From: Mesorhabditis belari
Lineage: Eukaryota; Nematoda; Chromadorea; Rhabditida; Rhabditidae
DNA length: 64,000 bases
Direction: 5' to 3'
Assembly (NCBI GenBank): GCA_958450365.1
Contig: CAUEEP010000411.1
Location: 62,001-126,000, forward strand
Under the pieces are notes generated by a model. That model saw nothing but the letters and a program-made list of their open reading frames with translations, did no database searches and had not been told where the DNA came from. Shown piece after piece: positions 35,061 to 45,083 of this stretch; positions within the stretch are counted from its first letter, which is position 1, and every line of letters starts with the position of its first letter. The position numbers and the translations under genes are program-made.

Positions 35061-35125
35061 CAGTGGATAACGCGTTAAGCGACAGAAAGTTGGCTCTATC
35101 ACGATCAAGGTTCGATCCCCAGCTT
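35040..35125 (+). repeat. tRNA-like fragment beside GGTGGCACATT array
   Basis: A box TGGCACAGTGGATAACGCG and B box AAGGTTCGATCCCC are present, but stems mismatch. Its first 35 bp recur at 35411-35445 at the end of a second copy of the same array. Confidence 0.5.
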
Positions 35126-35227
35126 TTTGTTCTTGTTTTTCTGAACAATTTCTAGCACTTTGCAGCTAATTCCATTGCAAAATAAGGAAATGGTTATTCG
35201 AGTTTAATTTGATATCCTTTTTTCTTT

Positions 35228-35280
35228 CAATTCAATTCAATTCAATTCAATCAATTCAATCAATTCAATCAATTCAATGG
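35228..35280. repeat. Short TTCAA pentamer array
   Basis: TTCAATTCAATCAATTCAATC; the same pentamer as the large array at 35.6 kb. Confidence 0.85.
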
Positions 35281-35515
35281 AAACGTATTGGAACCGTATT
35301 GGAACTGTATCAGATCAAAATAGTGGCACATTGGTGGCGCATTGGTGGCGGATTGGTGGCACATTGATGGCACATTGGTGGCACATTGATGGCACATTGA
35401 TGGCACATTGGTGGCACAGTGGATAACGCGTTAAGCGACAGAAAGGAACCGTATTGGAACTTTATCAGATCAAAATAGGAACCGTATTGGAACCGTATTG
35501 AAACCGTATTGGAAC
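35280..35515. repeat. AACCGTATTGG array (locus 2) with the GGTGGCACATT array inside
   Basis: AACCGTATTGGAAC units at 35283-35315 and 35447-35515 flank a second GGTGGCACATT block that ends in the first 35 bp of the tRNA-like sequence. Confidence 0.85.
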
Positions 35516-35589
35516 TGCAATGTGTGTGTCTTTTCTATCGTAATCTTCTCTATTTTTAGAAAATTCTACTTTTTCTATCTTTTGATAAT

Positions 35590-36455
35590 CTTTCAATTCA
35601 ATTCAATTCAATTCAATTCAATCCATTTCAATCCATTTCAATCCATTTCATTTCAATCCATTTCAATTCAATTCAATTCATTTCAATTCATTTCAATTCA
35701 ATTCAATTCAATTCAATTCAATCCATTTCAATTCAATTCACTTCAATTCATTTCATTTCAATTCATTTCAATTCAATTCAATTCAATTCAATTCATTTCA
35801 ATTCAATCCATTTCAATTCATTTCAATTCAATTCATTTCAATTCAATCCATTTCAATTCAATTCAACTTAATTCAACTCAATCCATTTCAACTCAATCCA
35901 TTTCAATTCAATCCATTTCAATCCATTTCAATTCAATTCAATTCAACTCAATCCATTTCAATTCAATTCAATTCAACTCAATCCATTTCAATTCAATTCA
36001 ATTCAACTCAATCCATTTCAATTCAATTCAATTCAACTCAATCCATTTCAATTCAATTCAATTCAACTCAATCCATTTCAATTCAATTCAATTCAACTCA
36101 ATTCATTTCAATTCAATCCATTTCAATCCATTTCAATTCAATCCATTTCAATTCAATTCAATTCAACTCAATCCATTTCATTTCAATCCATTTCAATTCA
36201 ATTCAATTCAACTCAATCCATTTCAATTCAATCCATTTCAATCCATTTCAATTCAATCCATTTCAATTCAATTCAATTCAACTCAATCCATTTCAATTCA
36301 ATCCATTTCATTTCAATCCATTTCATTTCAATTCAATCCATTTCAATCCATTTCATTTCAATCCATTTCATTTCAATCCATTTCAATTCAATCCATTTCA
36401 ATCCAATTCAATCCATTCCAATCCATTTCATTTCAATTCAATTCAACTTATTGAA
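35590..36455. repeat. Large TTCAA / CCATTTCAAT pentamer array
   Basis: About 170 pentamers (TTCAA, TCCAT, TTCAT, CTCAA) over 860 bp, with higher-order units such as ATTCAACTCAATCCATTTCA. The 318-codon frame here is an artefact of the array. Confidence 0.95.
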
Positions 36456-36699
36456 TTGAATGTTCAAATGTTTTATTGCCAGTTCAAATGTTTTATTTTC
36501 GATTTTCTTTCTTGATTTCTTTCTTTTGAATTTGTTTTGTTTTCTTTTTGAATTTCTTTTGAAAAGATTGTTTATTTTAGATTAAAATCTTGAATCTAAT
36601 CTTGCATTTGAATGAGAATTTGCAAAGAATATGTGCAAATTGTACGATACGATTGAATAGAATTTGAAAATAGACGATTGTATTTGTCGGAAGCAATTT

Positions 36700-37100
36700 T
36701 AGACCTCAATTTTTGGGTTCAATTTTAAGCTTAAATTTTTTGGCCTTAATTTCAAGCCTAAATTTTTTTGAGCCTTTTTTTAGGATCAATTTTTCCCTCG
36801 AATTTCTGGAGTCAATTTCTGGAGTCAGTCAATTTTTAGGTTCTAGAAAGCGCAATGTGTCGAATGCCTAGAAATTCGATTTCATAATGTTTAAGCCTCA
36901 ATTCCTGAGCTTACGAAAAGCACAATGATGTCAAAGCACAATTCCTGAGCTTACAAGAAGTTCAATGATGTCAAACCACAATTCCTAAGCTTGCAAAAAG
37001 CACAATCATATTAAAGCTCAATTACTAAGCTTACAAAAAGTTCAATGATGTCAAAGCACAATTCCTGAGCTTACAAAAAGTACAATCATCTCAAAGCTCA
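36700..37100. repeat. About 40-bp diverged repeats CAATTCCTGAGCTTACAAAA
   Basis: Four to five copies (AGCACAATGATGTCAAAGCA follows), fading leftwards into TTTTTGGGTTCAATTTT-like units. Confidence 0.75.
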
Positions 37101-37144
37101 AGAATTTTTAGCCCATTTCTTTACGAATTTCTTTTCAAACATTT

Positions 37145-37700
37145 CTTTATCATTCTTCTTTATCTTTCTCCTTTATCATTCTTCCTTATCTTTCTCCTTT
37201 ATCTTCCTCCTTTATCTTCCTCCTTTATCTTCCTCCTTTATCTTCCTCCTTTATCTTCCTCCTTTATCTTCCTCCTTTATCTTCCTCCTTTATCTTCCTC
37301 CTTTATCTTCCTCCTTTATCTTCCTCCTTTATCTTCCTCCTTTATCTTCCTCCTTTATCTTCCTCCTTTATCTTCCTCCTTTATCTTCCTCCTTTATCTT
37401 CCTCCTTTATCTTCCTCCTTTATCTTCCTCCTTTATCTTCCTCCTTTATCTTCCTCCTTTATCTTCCTCCTTTATCTTCCTCCTTTATCTTCCTCCTTTA
37501 TCTTCCTCCTTTATCTTCCTCCTTTATCTTCCTCCTTTATCTTCCTCCTTTATCTTCCTCCTTTATCTTCCTCCTTTATCTTCCTCCTTTATCTTCCTCC
37601 TTTATCTTCCTCCTTTATCTTCCTCCTTTATCTTCCTCCTTTATCTTCCTCCTTTATCTTTCTTCTTTATCATTCTTCTTTATCTTTCTTCTTTATCTTT
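37145..37700. repeat. 13-bp array CTTCCTCCTTTAT, almost perfect
   Basis: About 36 units identical over 37195-37660, with diverged CTTTCTTCTTTAT units only at the edges. Confidence 0.97.
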
Positions 37701-37704
37701 CTTC

Positions 37705-38175
37705 TTCTTCAATGTTTTCTATACTCAATCAACTTCACAAAGCAATTCATAGTCTAATAAGCACAAAAAGTTCACAATCTCAGAGCTGAAATGCCTCTTT
37801 TTCTTCATTTTCCATTTTTCTTCATCATTTTCCCCCACTCCCCCCTTTCTTTCTCACTGACTGGCACGAAGCTTTTTTTTTCGACAAATTTAGAATAATC
37901 TTTCACAAATGAATGAGGAAATTTGAGCCCGGACTTTTTAAAAATTAGACTGAACTTTTGGAAATGATTCGAACCATTCTTTTTTCCAAGAAACTTCTAG
38001 ATTTGTGGAATTCCAGATTTGGCTTCCAGATTTCCAGATTTGGCTTCTAGATTTCCAGGTTTGGCTTCCAGAATCGCCTACGTCGAAATCTCATTCCCAA
38101 CTGTTTTCATTCCCAATCAAAAACGTTTAAAAACGTTTTCAAAGCGGAATTCCCCTCAGAATTTCTGGTGGCTAG
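37705..38175. other. AT-rich stretch, no gene seen
   Basis: Three CCAGATTTGGCTT units at 38010-38060; otherwise unremarkable. Confidence 0.5.
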
Positions 38176-38179
38176 AGGT

Positions 38180-38300
38180 TTTCGGTGCTCTGAAGTGCTC
38201 TGAAGTGCTCTGAAGTGCTCTAAAGTGCTCTGAAGTTGCTCTGAAGTTGCTCTGAAGTGCTCTGAAGTGCTCTGAAGTTGCTCTGAAGTTGCTCTGAAGT
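38180..38300. repeat. 10-11-bp array GTGCTCTGAA
   Basis: About 11 units with GTTGCTCTGAA variants. Confidence 0.9.
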
Positions 38301-38689
38301 TTTCCTATAATACCATCACTCGATAGGGAATATTGATGATCTCATGGATGCCACTACGTAAAATGTGTTAATGCTAATATGATTATTAACCTAACTAAGA
38401 TTATTGACCCAACCAAGCTCTTAAATAAGGCTCTATCGGCTTTCAATTGTTGAATTCAGTTGTTGAATTCAACTGTTGAAATGCGAGTAAACTATTCAGC
38501 CGATATTCAGCCAATATTCAATCAATTCAAGCAAAGATCTTAGAATTTACTATTCAGTCTTTGTTGGAACTAGAGCAAGACTGGTTCAAGCTAGCAGGAC
38601 TGGTGCTAGACTGGTTTAAGTCTGTAACAGGCTGTTCAAGGCTAGATCTAGATCCAAAACTGGCCCAGGCCAGGTCAGGTCGAGGCTAG

Positions 38690-39150
38690 GTCTAGGCTGA
38701 TCCATGTCTAGGATCAAGTCCAGGATCAAGTCCAGGGCCAGCTCCAGGATCAAGTCCAGAGCCAGTTCCAGGATCAAGTCCAGAGCCAGCTCCAGGATCA
38801 AGTCCAGAGCCAGTTCCAGGATCAAGTCCAGGGCCAGCTTCAGGATCAAGTCCAGAGCTCCAGGATCAAGTCCAGAGCCAGCTCCAGGATCAAGTCCAGA
38901 GCCAGCTCCAGGATCAAGTCCAGAGCCAGCTCCAGGATCAAGTCCAGAGCCAGCTCCAGGATCAAGTCCAGAGCCAGCTCCAGGATCAAGTCCAGAGCCA
39001 GCTCCAGGATCAAGTCCAGAGCCAGTTCCAGGATCAAGTCCAGGGCCAGCTTCAGGATCAAGTCCAGAGCTCCAGGATCAAGTCCAGGGCCAGCTCCAGA
39101 GCCAACTCCAGGATCAAGTCCAGAGCCAGCTCCAGGATCAGCTTAGACCT
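38690..39150. repeat. 24-bp array CCAGCTCCAGGATCAAGTCC
   Basis: About 19 units (ending AGAG). Frames of SPEPAPGS and LALDLILE type are artefacts of the 24-bp period. Confidence 0.95.
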
Positions 39151-39749
39151 ACAGCTATTCCTTTTTCCATAAAACAATACAATTCTTTCAGAAAAGCTTT
39201 CCGTAACTCACTTCGTAATAATGGTCTCATTTTTTTCTCCTTTCTTTCCTTCATTTTTTGCTAATTCCATAGCAATTCCATTTTTTGCTTGACCTGAGAA
39301 ATGCTCATTTTATAGTATTTTATAGTACGAAATCGCAAAAAAACGGAAAGGGGGAAAGTCGTTCTGGGAAAATCAGAGAAAATCAGAGAAAACTCTCCTT
39401 TCTTTTTGAACTTTTTGAACTTCAGCCGACCAGGTGAAGGGGATTTTTAAGCAAATTGAATCAGCTTTTGAATGAGAATTGCGTCAAATTCGTTAATTGG
39501 CTAAACTTTTGGAGACAAGACACCCAGTGGCACGGCTAAGACAGACGAGAGATTCGTTTACTCGTATTTCACCAAAACACGAGCTCTCTAGTGCACGAGC
39601 TCGAGCTCACATCTCCATTGGGTTCTCCATTTTCTTTGGATACGGTAATTCTTTAGAGTTATTGTATTATTAAAGTTAAAGGCTTAGGGAAAGCAACCTT
39701 GGCTACAGTAAGCCTTGAAAGATTACTGTGGTTTGGATGAGTTACTGTA

Positions 39750-39975
39750 GTTCTTGAAGCTCTTGAAGGCTCTTGATGGTTCTTGAAGGCTCTTGAAGCT
39801 CTTGAAGGCTCTTGAAGGCTCTTGAAGCTCTTGAAGCGCTTGAAGGCTCTTGAAGCTCTTGAAGGCTCTTGAAGGTTCTTGAAGGCTCTTGAAGGCTCTT
39901 GAAGCTCTTGAAGGCTCTTGAAGCTCTTGAAGGCTCTTGAAGCTCTTGAAGCTCTTGAAGGCACTTGAAGCTTGA
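39750..39975. repeat. AAGGCTCTTGAAGCTCTTG array
   Basis: 9-10 bp units GAAGCTCTT / GAAGGCTCTT. Confidence 0.9.
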
Positions 39976-40790
39976 TTACTGTAGCTTTAGGGTTACTGTA
40001 GCCCTAAAACTCTAGGATTACTAGGGCCCTGAGGGTCACTATAGTCCTTGAAGGATCTTGAAGCCCTGAAGGATTACTGTAGGTCTGTAGCCCTAAAGGA
40101 TTACTGTAGTCTTGAAGGGTTACTGTAGCCCTTTAGCCCTAAAGGATTACTGTAGTCCTGAAGGATTACTGTAGCCCTAAAGGATTACTGTAGTCTTGAA
40201 GCACTAAAGGGTTACTGTAGCTCAAAGGAATTACCGTAGCCTTTTAAAGATTAAAGATTACTGTAGCTCTAAAGAGATACTGTAGCTAGGATTACTGTAG
40301 CTGCCGCACGATCCTCCTAAAGAGCTACTGTAGCTAGGGTTACTGTAGCTAGAGTTACTGTAGCTGCCGCAGGATCCTCCTAAAGGGATACTGTACCTAG
40401 GATTACTGTAGCTAGGATTACTGTAGCTAGGGTTACTGTAGCTGCCGCAGAATCCTCCTAAAGGGCTACTGTACCTAGGATTACTGTAGCTAGGATTACT
40501 GTAGCTGCTGCATGATCCTCCTAAAGGGCTACTGTACCTAGGATTACTATAGCTGCTGCATGATCCTCCTAAAGGGCCACTGTAGCTAGGATTACTGTAG
40601 CTAGGGTTACTGTAGCTAGGATTACTGTAGCTGCTGCATGATCCTCCTAAAGGGCCACTGTAGCTGCCGCATGCTCCTCCTAAAGGGCCACTGTAGCTAG
40701 GGTTACTGTAACTGTCGCATGATCAATCGCGTACAGTAGAAAACAAATTGCAGTTACAGTAATCTTAGCTTTCCTTTGGCTACAGTAATC
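39975..40790. repeat. GATTACTGTAGC array with a GCATGATCCTCCTAAAGGGC module
   Basis: Units of GGATTACTGTAGCTA; from 40290 on, a compound unit of about 60-80 bp with CTGCCGCATGATCCTCCTAA recurs about seven times. TACTGTAG is shared with arrays at 26.4-26.8 and 45.3-45.7 kb. Confidence 0.9.
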
Positions 40791-40799
40791 TTGGCGTGA

Positions 40800-41100
40800 A
40801 GAATCTCCACCGAATAAACCACTCGAAATTCGGGTGTTCCGTTTGATGTAACTGCAAAATTAATCCAAAAATAATCCAAATCCAACTCTGCAGCTGCAAA
40901 TTTTTTTTCTTCATCTCTCTACATTTTTAATTCAATTTTTTCCCCAAGTCTAAGTTCAGCAAACGAACTTTTCAAAAGTCTATTTAAAGAACGTTTCTCT
41001 AAAAAACGCTTCTCTTTTTTTGATTTTAATTGAAATCGCTCTTTTTATGTGCTTCTTTAAAGGTTTGAGAGTTTTATTTAAGAAAAAGAAACGAAAGAAA
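40800..41100. other. Unique AT-rich stretch, no gene seen
   Basis: Homopolymer T/A tracts only. Confidence 0.5.
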
Positions 41101-41105
41101 AGAAT

Positions 41106-41464
41106 TACCGTATTTACTCTATTAGTGGGGTCCCCCACTATTTTTTCAATACCCTTCCAGACGACCCCAGTATTAGAGAGGACCCCACTATTAGAGAAAT
41201 TTAAAAGAACATAAAACCAAAGTTTTAAGTTGAAAAGATATCAATTTTTCTCCGAAATTCTTGAAAAAACAAGTTTGGCTTCATATTTTATTTAGCTTTA
41301 ACCGTAACAAAACATTAACAAACAGTAAAAGAACTAATCCAAGAGATCAACAATTGGTGTATCACTTTCGTTACCAAAATTAGAGAGGACCCCACTATTT
41401 TTTCAACCCCCCTCCAGACGACCCCACTATTAGAGAGGACCCCACTAATAGAGTAAATACGGTA
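41106..41464. mobile_element. MITE, TIR TACCGTATTTACTCTATTAG
   Basis: The 27-30 bp TIRs end in TA on each side. Sub-terminal direct and inverted copies of GAGAGGACCCCACTATTAGA are present. There is no transposase. Confidence 0.8.
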
Positions 41465-41995
41465 AACAGAATTGAACTAAAGAACTAAAGAATTGATACA
41501 GTTTCACGGATTCAAATCCAGATTTTCGATCCATCAACGCTTTTTTTCCCATTCATTCAACTCCATCCATTTCTCCATCCATTTCTCCATTCATTCAACT
41601 CCATTCAACTCCATTTCTCTTCTACATTTTCTTGTTATTACGTTCTTCTTGAGGGATTGACCCAGAAATGAATTTTTTTTTTCGTTAATGTTTCTCGAAA
41701 ATCACACTGATTTCCATATGAAAATCCCTTTCCCGAGAAAAACTCCTTGAACTTTTCCATAATCAAAGATAAGCGGCTTTCCCTGTGCAAACTTTCGTCG
41801 TAAACAATTCCCCTCGTATATAATAATGGATTTTGATTGCCTCTTGACCCATTAGCCTCTTTCAAAGCTCTACTAAAGCTCTACCAAAGCTCGGTCCACT
41901 GTTTCAGTGATCAGAGTTTCTGTAAGTTTTGATGAGATTTGCAATGAGCCAAAATTCTCCATTATAATGCGACTCAATGCTTGAAACTAAAATAA
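41465..41995. other. Unique stretch with an unsupported minus-strand frame
   Basis: Minus 41865-41638 is open (MKEANGSRGNQ..SLIMEKFKEFFSGKGF) but I recognise no domain and find no matching splice partner. Confidence 0.35.
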
Positions 41996-41999
41996 AGCT

Positions 42000-42112
42000 A
42001 TTCTTTATTTTAGAGCTATTCTTTAAGCTATTCTTTAAGCTATTCTTTAAGCTATTCTTTAAGCTATTCTTTAAGCTATTCTTTAAGCTATTCTTTAAGC
42101 TATTCTTTAATT
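42000..42112. repeat. 12-bp array TTTAAGCTATTC
   Basis: About nine units. Confidence 0.9.
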
Positions 42113-42124
42113 GATATTTGTATT

Positions 42125-42250
42125 TTAATTCATAAAAATTGTTTTTACTGCTTTAACAAAAGATTTTATCAGTGACGGGATTCGAACCAGGGGAGAGTGC
42201 GGCCGAGCTGGGTGGGGACCGAGCACACTATCCACTACACCATCCAGACT
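42125..42250 (-). repeat. tRNA-derived SINE-like element, copy A
   Basis: Read on minus: A box TGGTGTAGTGGATAGTGTGC, B box GGTTCGAATCC, then a tail containing GTTAAAGCAGTAAAA. The same head and tail recur at 49490-49600. The T stem and acceptor stem do not pair fully. Confidence 0.65.
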
Positions 42251-42396
42251 TTTTTTCGAAGGGCGAAATTCTCGCTCATATCCCAGCGGCCCCGTTTTTC
42301 CTCGAATTTTTCCTTTGCTCGAATTCTCTCGATTTCTCTCGAAAGCCGGATACTCTTGACTTAGCTCCCTCTGAAGTACAGGAATTTCGGCTGTTC

Positions 42397-42468
42397 GTGG
42401 TGTAGTGGTTAGCACGTTTGTTTCCAAAGCGAGAGGTCGCAGGTTCGAGTCCGGCGGCGGAAAAATTT
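42397..42468 (+). repeat. tRNA-like sequence with CCA anticodon loop, degenerate
   Basis: TGGTGTAGTGGTTAGCACG, anticodon loop TTCCAAA and GGTTCGAGTCC can fold into D, anticodon and T arms. The acceptor strands (CTGTTCG / GGCGGAA) do not pair. It points away from copy A at 42250, making a divergent pair. Confidence 0.5.
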
Positions 42469-42499
42469 TTGATCAGCTCTAGTTCCAACAATTAAAACA

Positions 42500-42930
42500 G
42501 AAAAAGACATGTCCTTTAGGATTTCAAGGTGGTCTAAAGCTTTCTTTCTGAAAACTTTCTTAGTCTATAACTATTTTCTGAGGTTTCTAGATCCAAAATC
42601 GATACTAAATTGATTCAGTTCCCTAGTAAGAAGTCCAAATTTGTATTTCCTTTAAACTTTCTTAGTCTATAACTATTTTCTATCTTTCTATCTTATCTAT
42701 CCTAAATTTGATAGTCTTTAACTGTTTAAGATCGATCTTTGATATCGTTCTTCCTTTTTCTTCTTTTTCTTCTTTCTTTCATCCTTCTTTTTCTCTTTCT
42801 TCGTCTTCTTTGAAAGCAAAGTAATCCAATAACAAGCAAAATCTACTTTTTTCTTCGTTAATTTTTCAAACCCTGATTCCTTCTCTTATCTTTTTCTCTC
42901 AAAATGAAATCATTAATCCTATTTTTTTAT
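42500..42930. other. Low-complexity AT/CT-rich stretch, no gene seen
   Basis: Contains a duplicated AACTTTCTTAGTCTATAACT (about 42553 and 42655) and a TTCTTCTTTTTC tract. Confidence 0.5.
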
Positions 42931-42933
42931 GAT

Positions 42934-43527
42934 TTGGTCAACTTGCAGCTCATTTTTAAGCACCTTAAACTTGTCGAATCAGGAAGCTTCAATAAGATTT
43001 AGATAGCTTAGAAAGTCAGCTTTCAGAAACTATTTGTTTTATCAAAAGTTATTAAGAAAATTTTTTTGTTTTTCTTGACAAAGTTTATTCTAATTTTTTT
43101 TGTTATTTAAAATGCTGAGAAATTTGGTTTTAATTATTTTAATTTATAGAAGATTTATAGCCAATTTATAGACAATTTATATAAGATTTATAGAACTTTC
43201 ATTTAAAATTATAGAAAGTTTAGCCGGATTTGAAACGTCCGGTGCTTTACGGTTAATGGGGGGTGGGCGAGCGATTATCGGGGACGAGTTTTTGACCAAC
43301 TTTCCATCCCGATTTTAGATAGGTTTTTCTTAATAACTTTTGATAAAACAAATAGTTTCTTAAAGCTGACATTCTAAGCTATCTAAATCTTATTAAAGCT
43401 TCCTGATTCGACAAGTTGCCCGCCCCCCGTTAACCGTAAAGCACCGGACGTTTCAAATCCGGCTAAACTTTGTATAATTTTAAATGAAAGTTCTATAATG
43501 CTTAAAAATGAGCTGCAAGTTGACCAA
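42934..43527. repeat. Fold-back element around CACCGGACGTTTCAAATCCG
   Basis: The outer arms (GGTCAACTTGCAGCTCATTT) and an internal pair (GAAGCTTCAATAAGATTTAG..AAACTATTTGTTTTATCAAA) are inverted repeats. GCTTTACGGTTAATGGGGGG has its complement near 43425. Confidence 0.65.
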
Positions 43528-43664
43528 AAAACGATAACCGATCGCCACTGAAAGTCCGATTTCGACATTATACCCAAAAGTTTATTTCCGATCTCTAACA
43601 GCATGCTTCCTTTGGCGATTTCTCTCTTTGATTATTGCATCTGGAATTAGAATCTTGATCATCC

Positions 43665-43735
43665 ATCTTGATCATCCATCTTGATCTTCCATCTTGATCT
43701 TCCATCTGGATCTTCCATCTGGATCATTCTTGAAA
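43665..43735. repeat. TCTTGATCATCCATCTTGAT array
   Basis: 14-15-bp units, five copies. Confidence 0.8.
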
Positions 43736-44180
43736 TGGTCTGAGAACTGTTCCCCCGATTAACTTCTTTTTGAGTAGACAGATTTTAATGAAACTTTGGG
43801 TTTTTCTTAGTTGGATATCATGTAACAATTAGCATTAATCAGATTTTGAATTCTGATGTTTCTAGTTTTCGAGGAAATAGCCTGGAAACTGTCCCCCCTA
43901 TTAACTCTTTTTTGAGTAGACAGATTTTAATGAAACTTTGGCTTTTTCTTAGTTGGATATCATGAAAAAATTAGCATTAATCAGATTTTGAATTCTTTTG
44001 TTTTTAATTTTGAAGGAAATAGCCTGGAAATTGTTCCCCCTATTAGCTCTTTTTTGAGTAGACAGATTTTAATGAAACTTTGGCCTTTTCTTAGTTGGAT
44101 ATCATGTAAAAATTAGCATTAATCAGATTTTGAATTCGAGCGGAAAGCCTGGAAACTGTTTCCCCCTATTAGCTCTAGGT
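43730..44180. repeat. About 139-bp satellite (GAGTAGACAGATTTTAATGA), block 1
   Basis: Three to four units with GAAATAGCCTGGAAACTGTT and CTTAGTTGGATATCATGTAA. The same satellite forms block 2 at 46455-47450, on the other side of exons 1-2 of the Cys-rich gene. Confidence 0.9.
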
Positions 44181-44199
44181 CGAGCGATTCCCTCCCGTT

Positions 44200-44875
44200 A
44201 ACCGTAAAGCCCTCAAAATCCCTTTCCGACATTATCCCCAAGAGTTTATTTCCGATCTCTAGCAACAGGCTTTGTCAATTTCTCTCTTAGATTACAATTT
44301 CTTTCTTAGATACAATCTGGAATTAGAATCTTGATCATTCATATTCTTGAGTGCATTTCATTGAATAGAATTTATTTCATTGAATTCATTACTTTTCTCG
44401 TAAAAAAATGGTGTTTCGATGAAAAAAGCAATAAAAAAACAATAAAAAACAATGAAAAAATCAATTTCAATAAAAACAATGAAAAATTAATCAAAAGTAC
44501 TGTGTACTGTGTACAAAAGTACTGTTTTAAAGCTTTAAAAACAAGCTTATTTGTTTCAAAATCTATTTTTTTCGATTTTCTCCTTTAGACGAAATTTTTG
44601 GACAAAATTCTATATTATTAGATGCAGAAAATTGTTGTTTATTTAATTTTCAACGAGTAAATCTGAACTTTCCCTAATCTTTAGATGTTTTGAAGAGTTT
44701 TCTCTCTTTGTTTTCTTTGAATTCTTTTGAATTTGAATTCAAAAATTGCCTGTTTTCATACGTGATCCTTTTCGAGAAAGTTTTTTTGAGAAACTTTTGA
44801 GTTTTTGACGAATTTGAATCATTTTCTTCTAGATTTCTGCACTTATTCTTTCTTGACAATTTGATTTTATAATAT
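44200..44875. other. AT-rich stretch upstream of the Cys-rich gene
   Basis: Includes GATTTCCGATCTCTAGCAA pieces shared with 43560-43600. No exon or clear promoter motif was found. Confidence 0.5.
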
Positions 44876-44881
44876 TTACTT

Positions 44882-45012
44882 CAGTTGCTTCAATTGCCAG
44901 TTACTTCAGCTACTTCAGTTACTTCAGTTACTTCAGTTGCTTCAGTTACTTCAGTTACTTCAGTTGCTTCAGTTACTTCAGTTACTTCAGTTGCTTCAGT
45001 TACTTCAATTTC
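44882..45012. repeat. 9-bp array TTACTTCAG just upstream of the Cys-rich gene
   Basis: About 14 units (TTACTTCAG / TTGCTTCAG), ending about 70 bp before the ATG, so it lies in the promoter or 5' UTR. Confidence 0.85.
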
Positions 45013-45083
45013 AATCTTACTTCTCGCAATAATCTTTATCAAATCAAAGCTTTCAGTCTTTCAGTTCAAATCTATTGATCATC

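Noticed and set aside
35498..36454. 318-codon plus-strand frame of FNSIQ repeats
   Set aside because: Pure translation of the TTCAA pentamer array; the longest frame in the window but not a gene.
41638..41865. A minus-strand exon or small gene
   Set aside because: Open but without recognisable motif, signal peptide or matching splice sites; kept only as an unassigned stretch.
42397..42468. Functional tRNA-Trp (CCA loop)
   Set aside because: The acceptor strands CTGTTCG and GGCGGAA do not pair; one T-stem mismatch as well.
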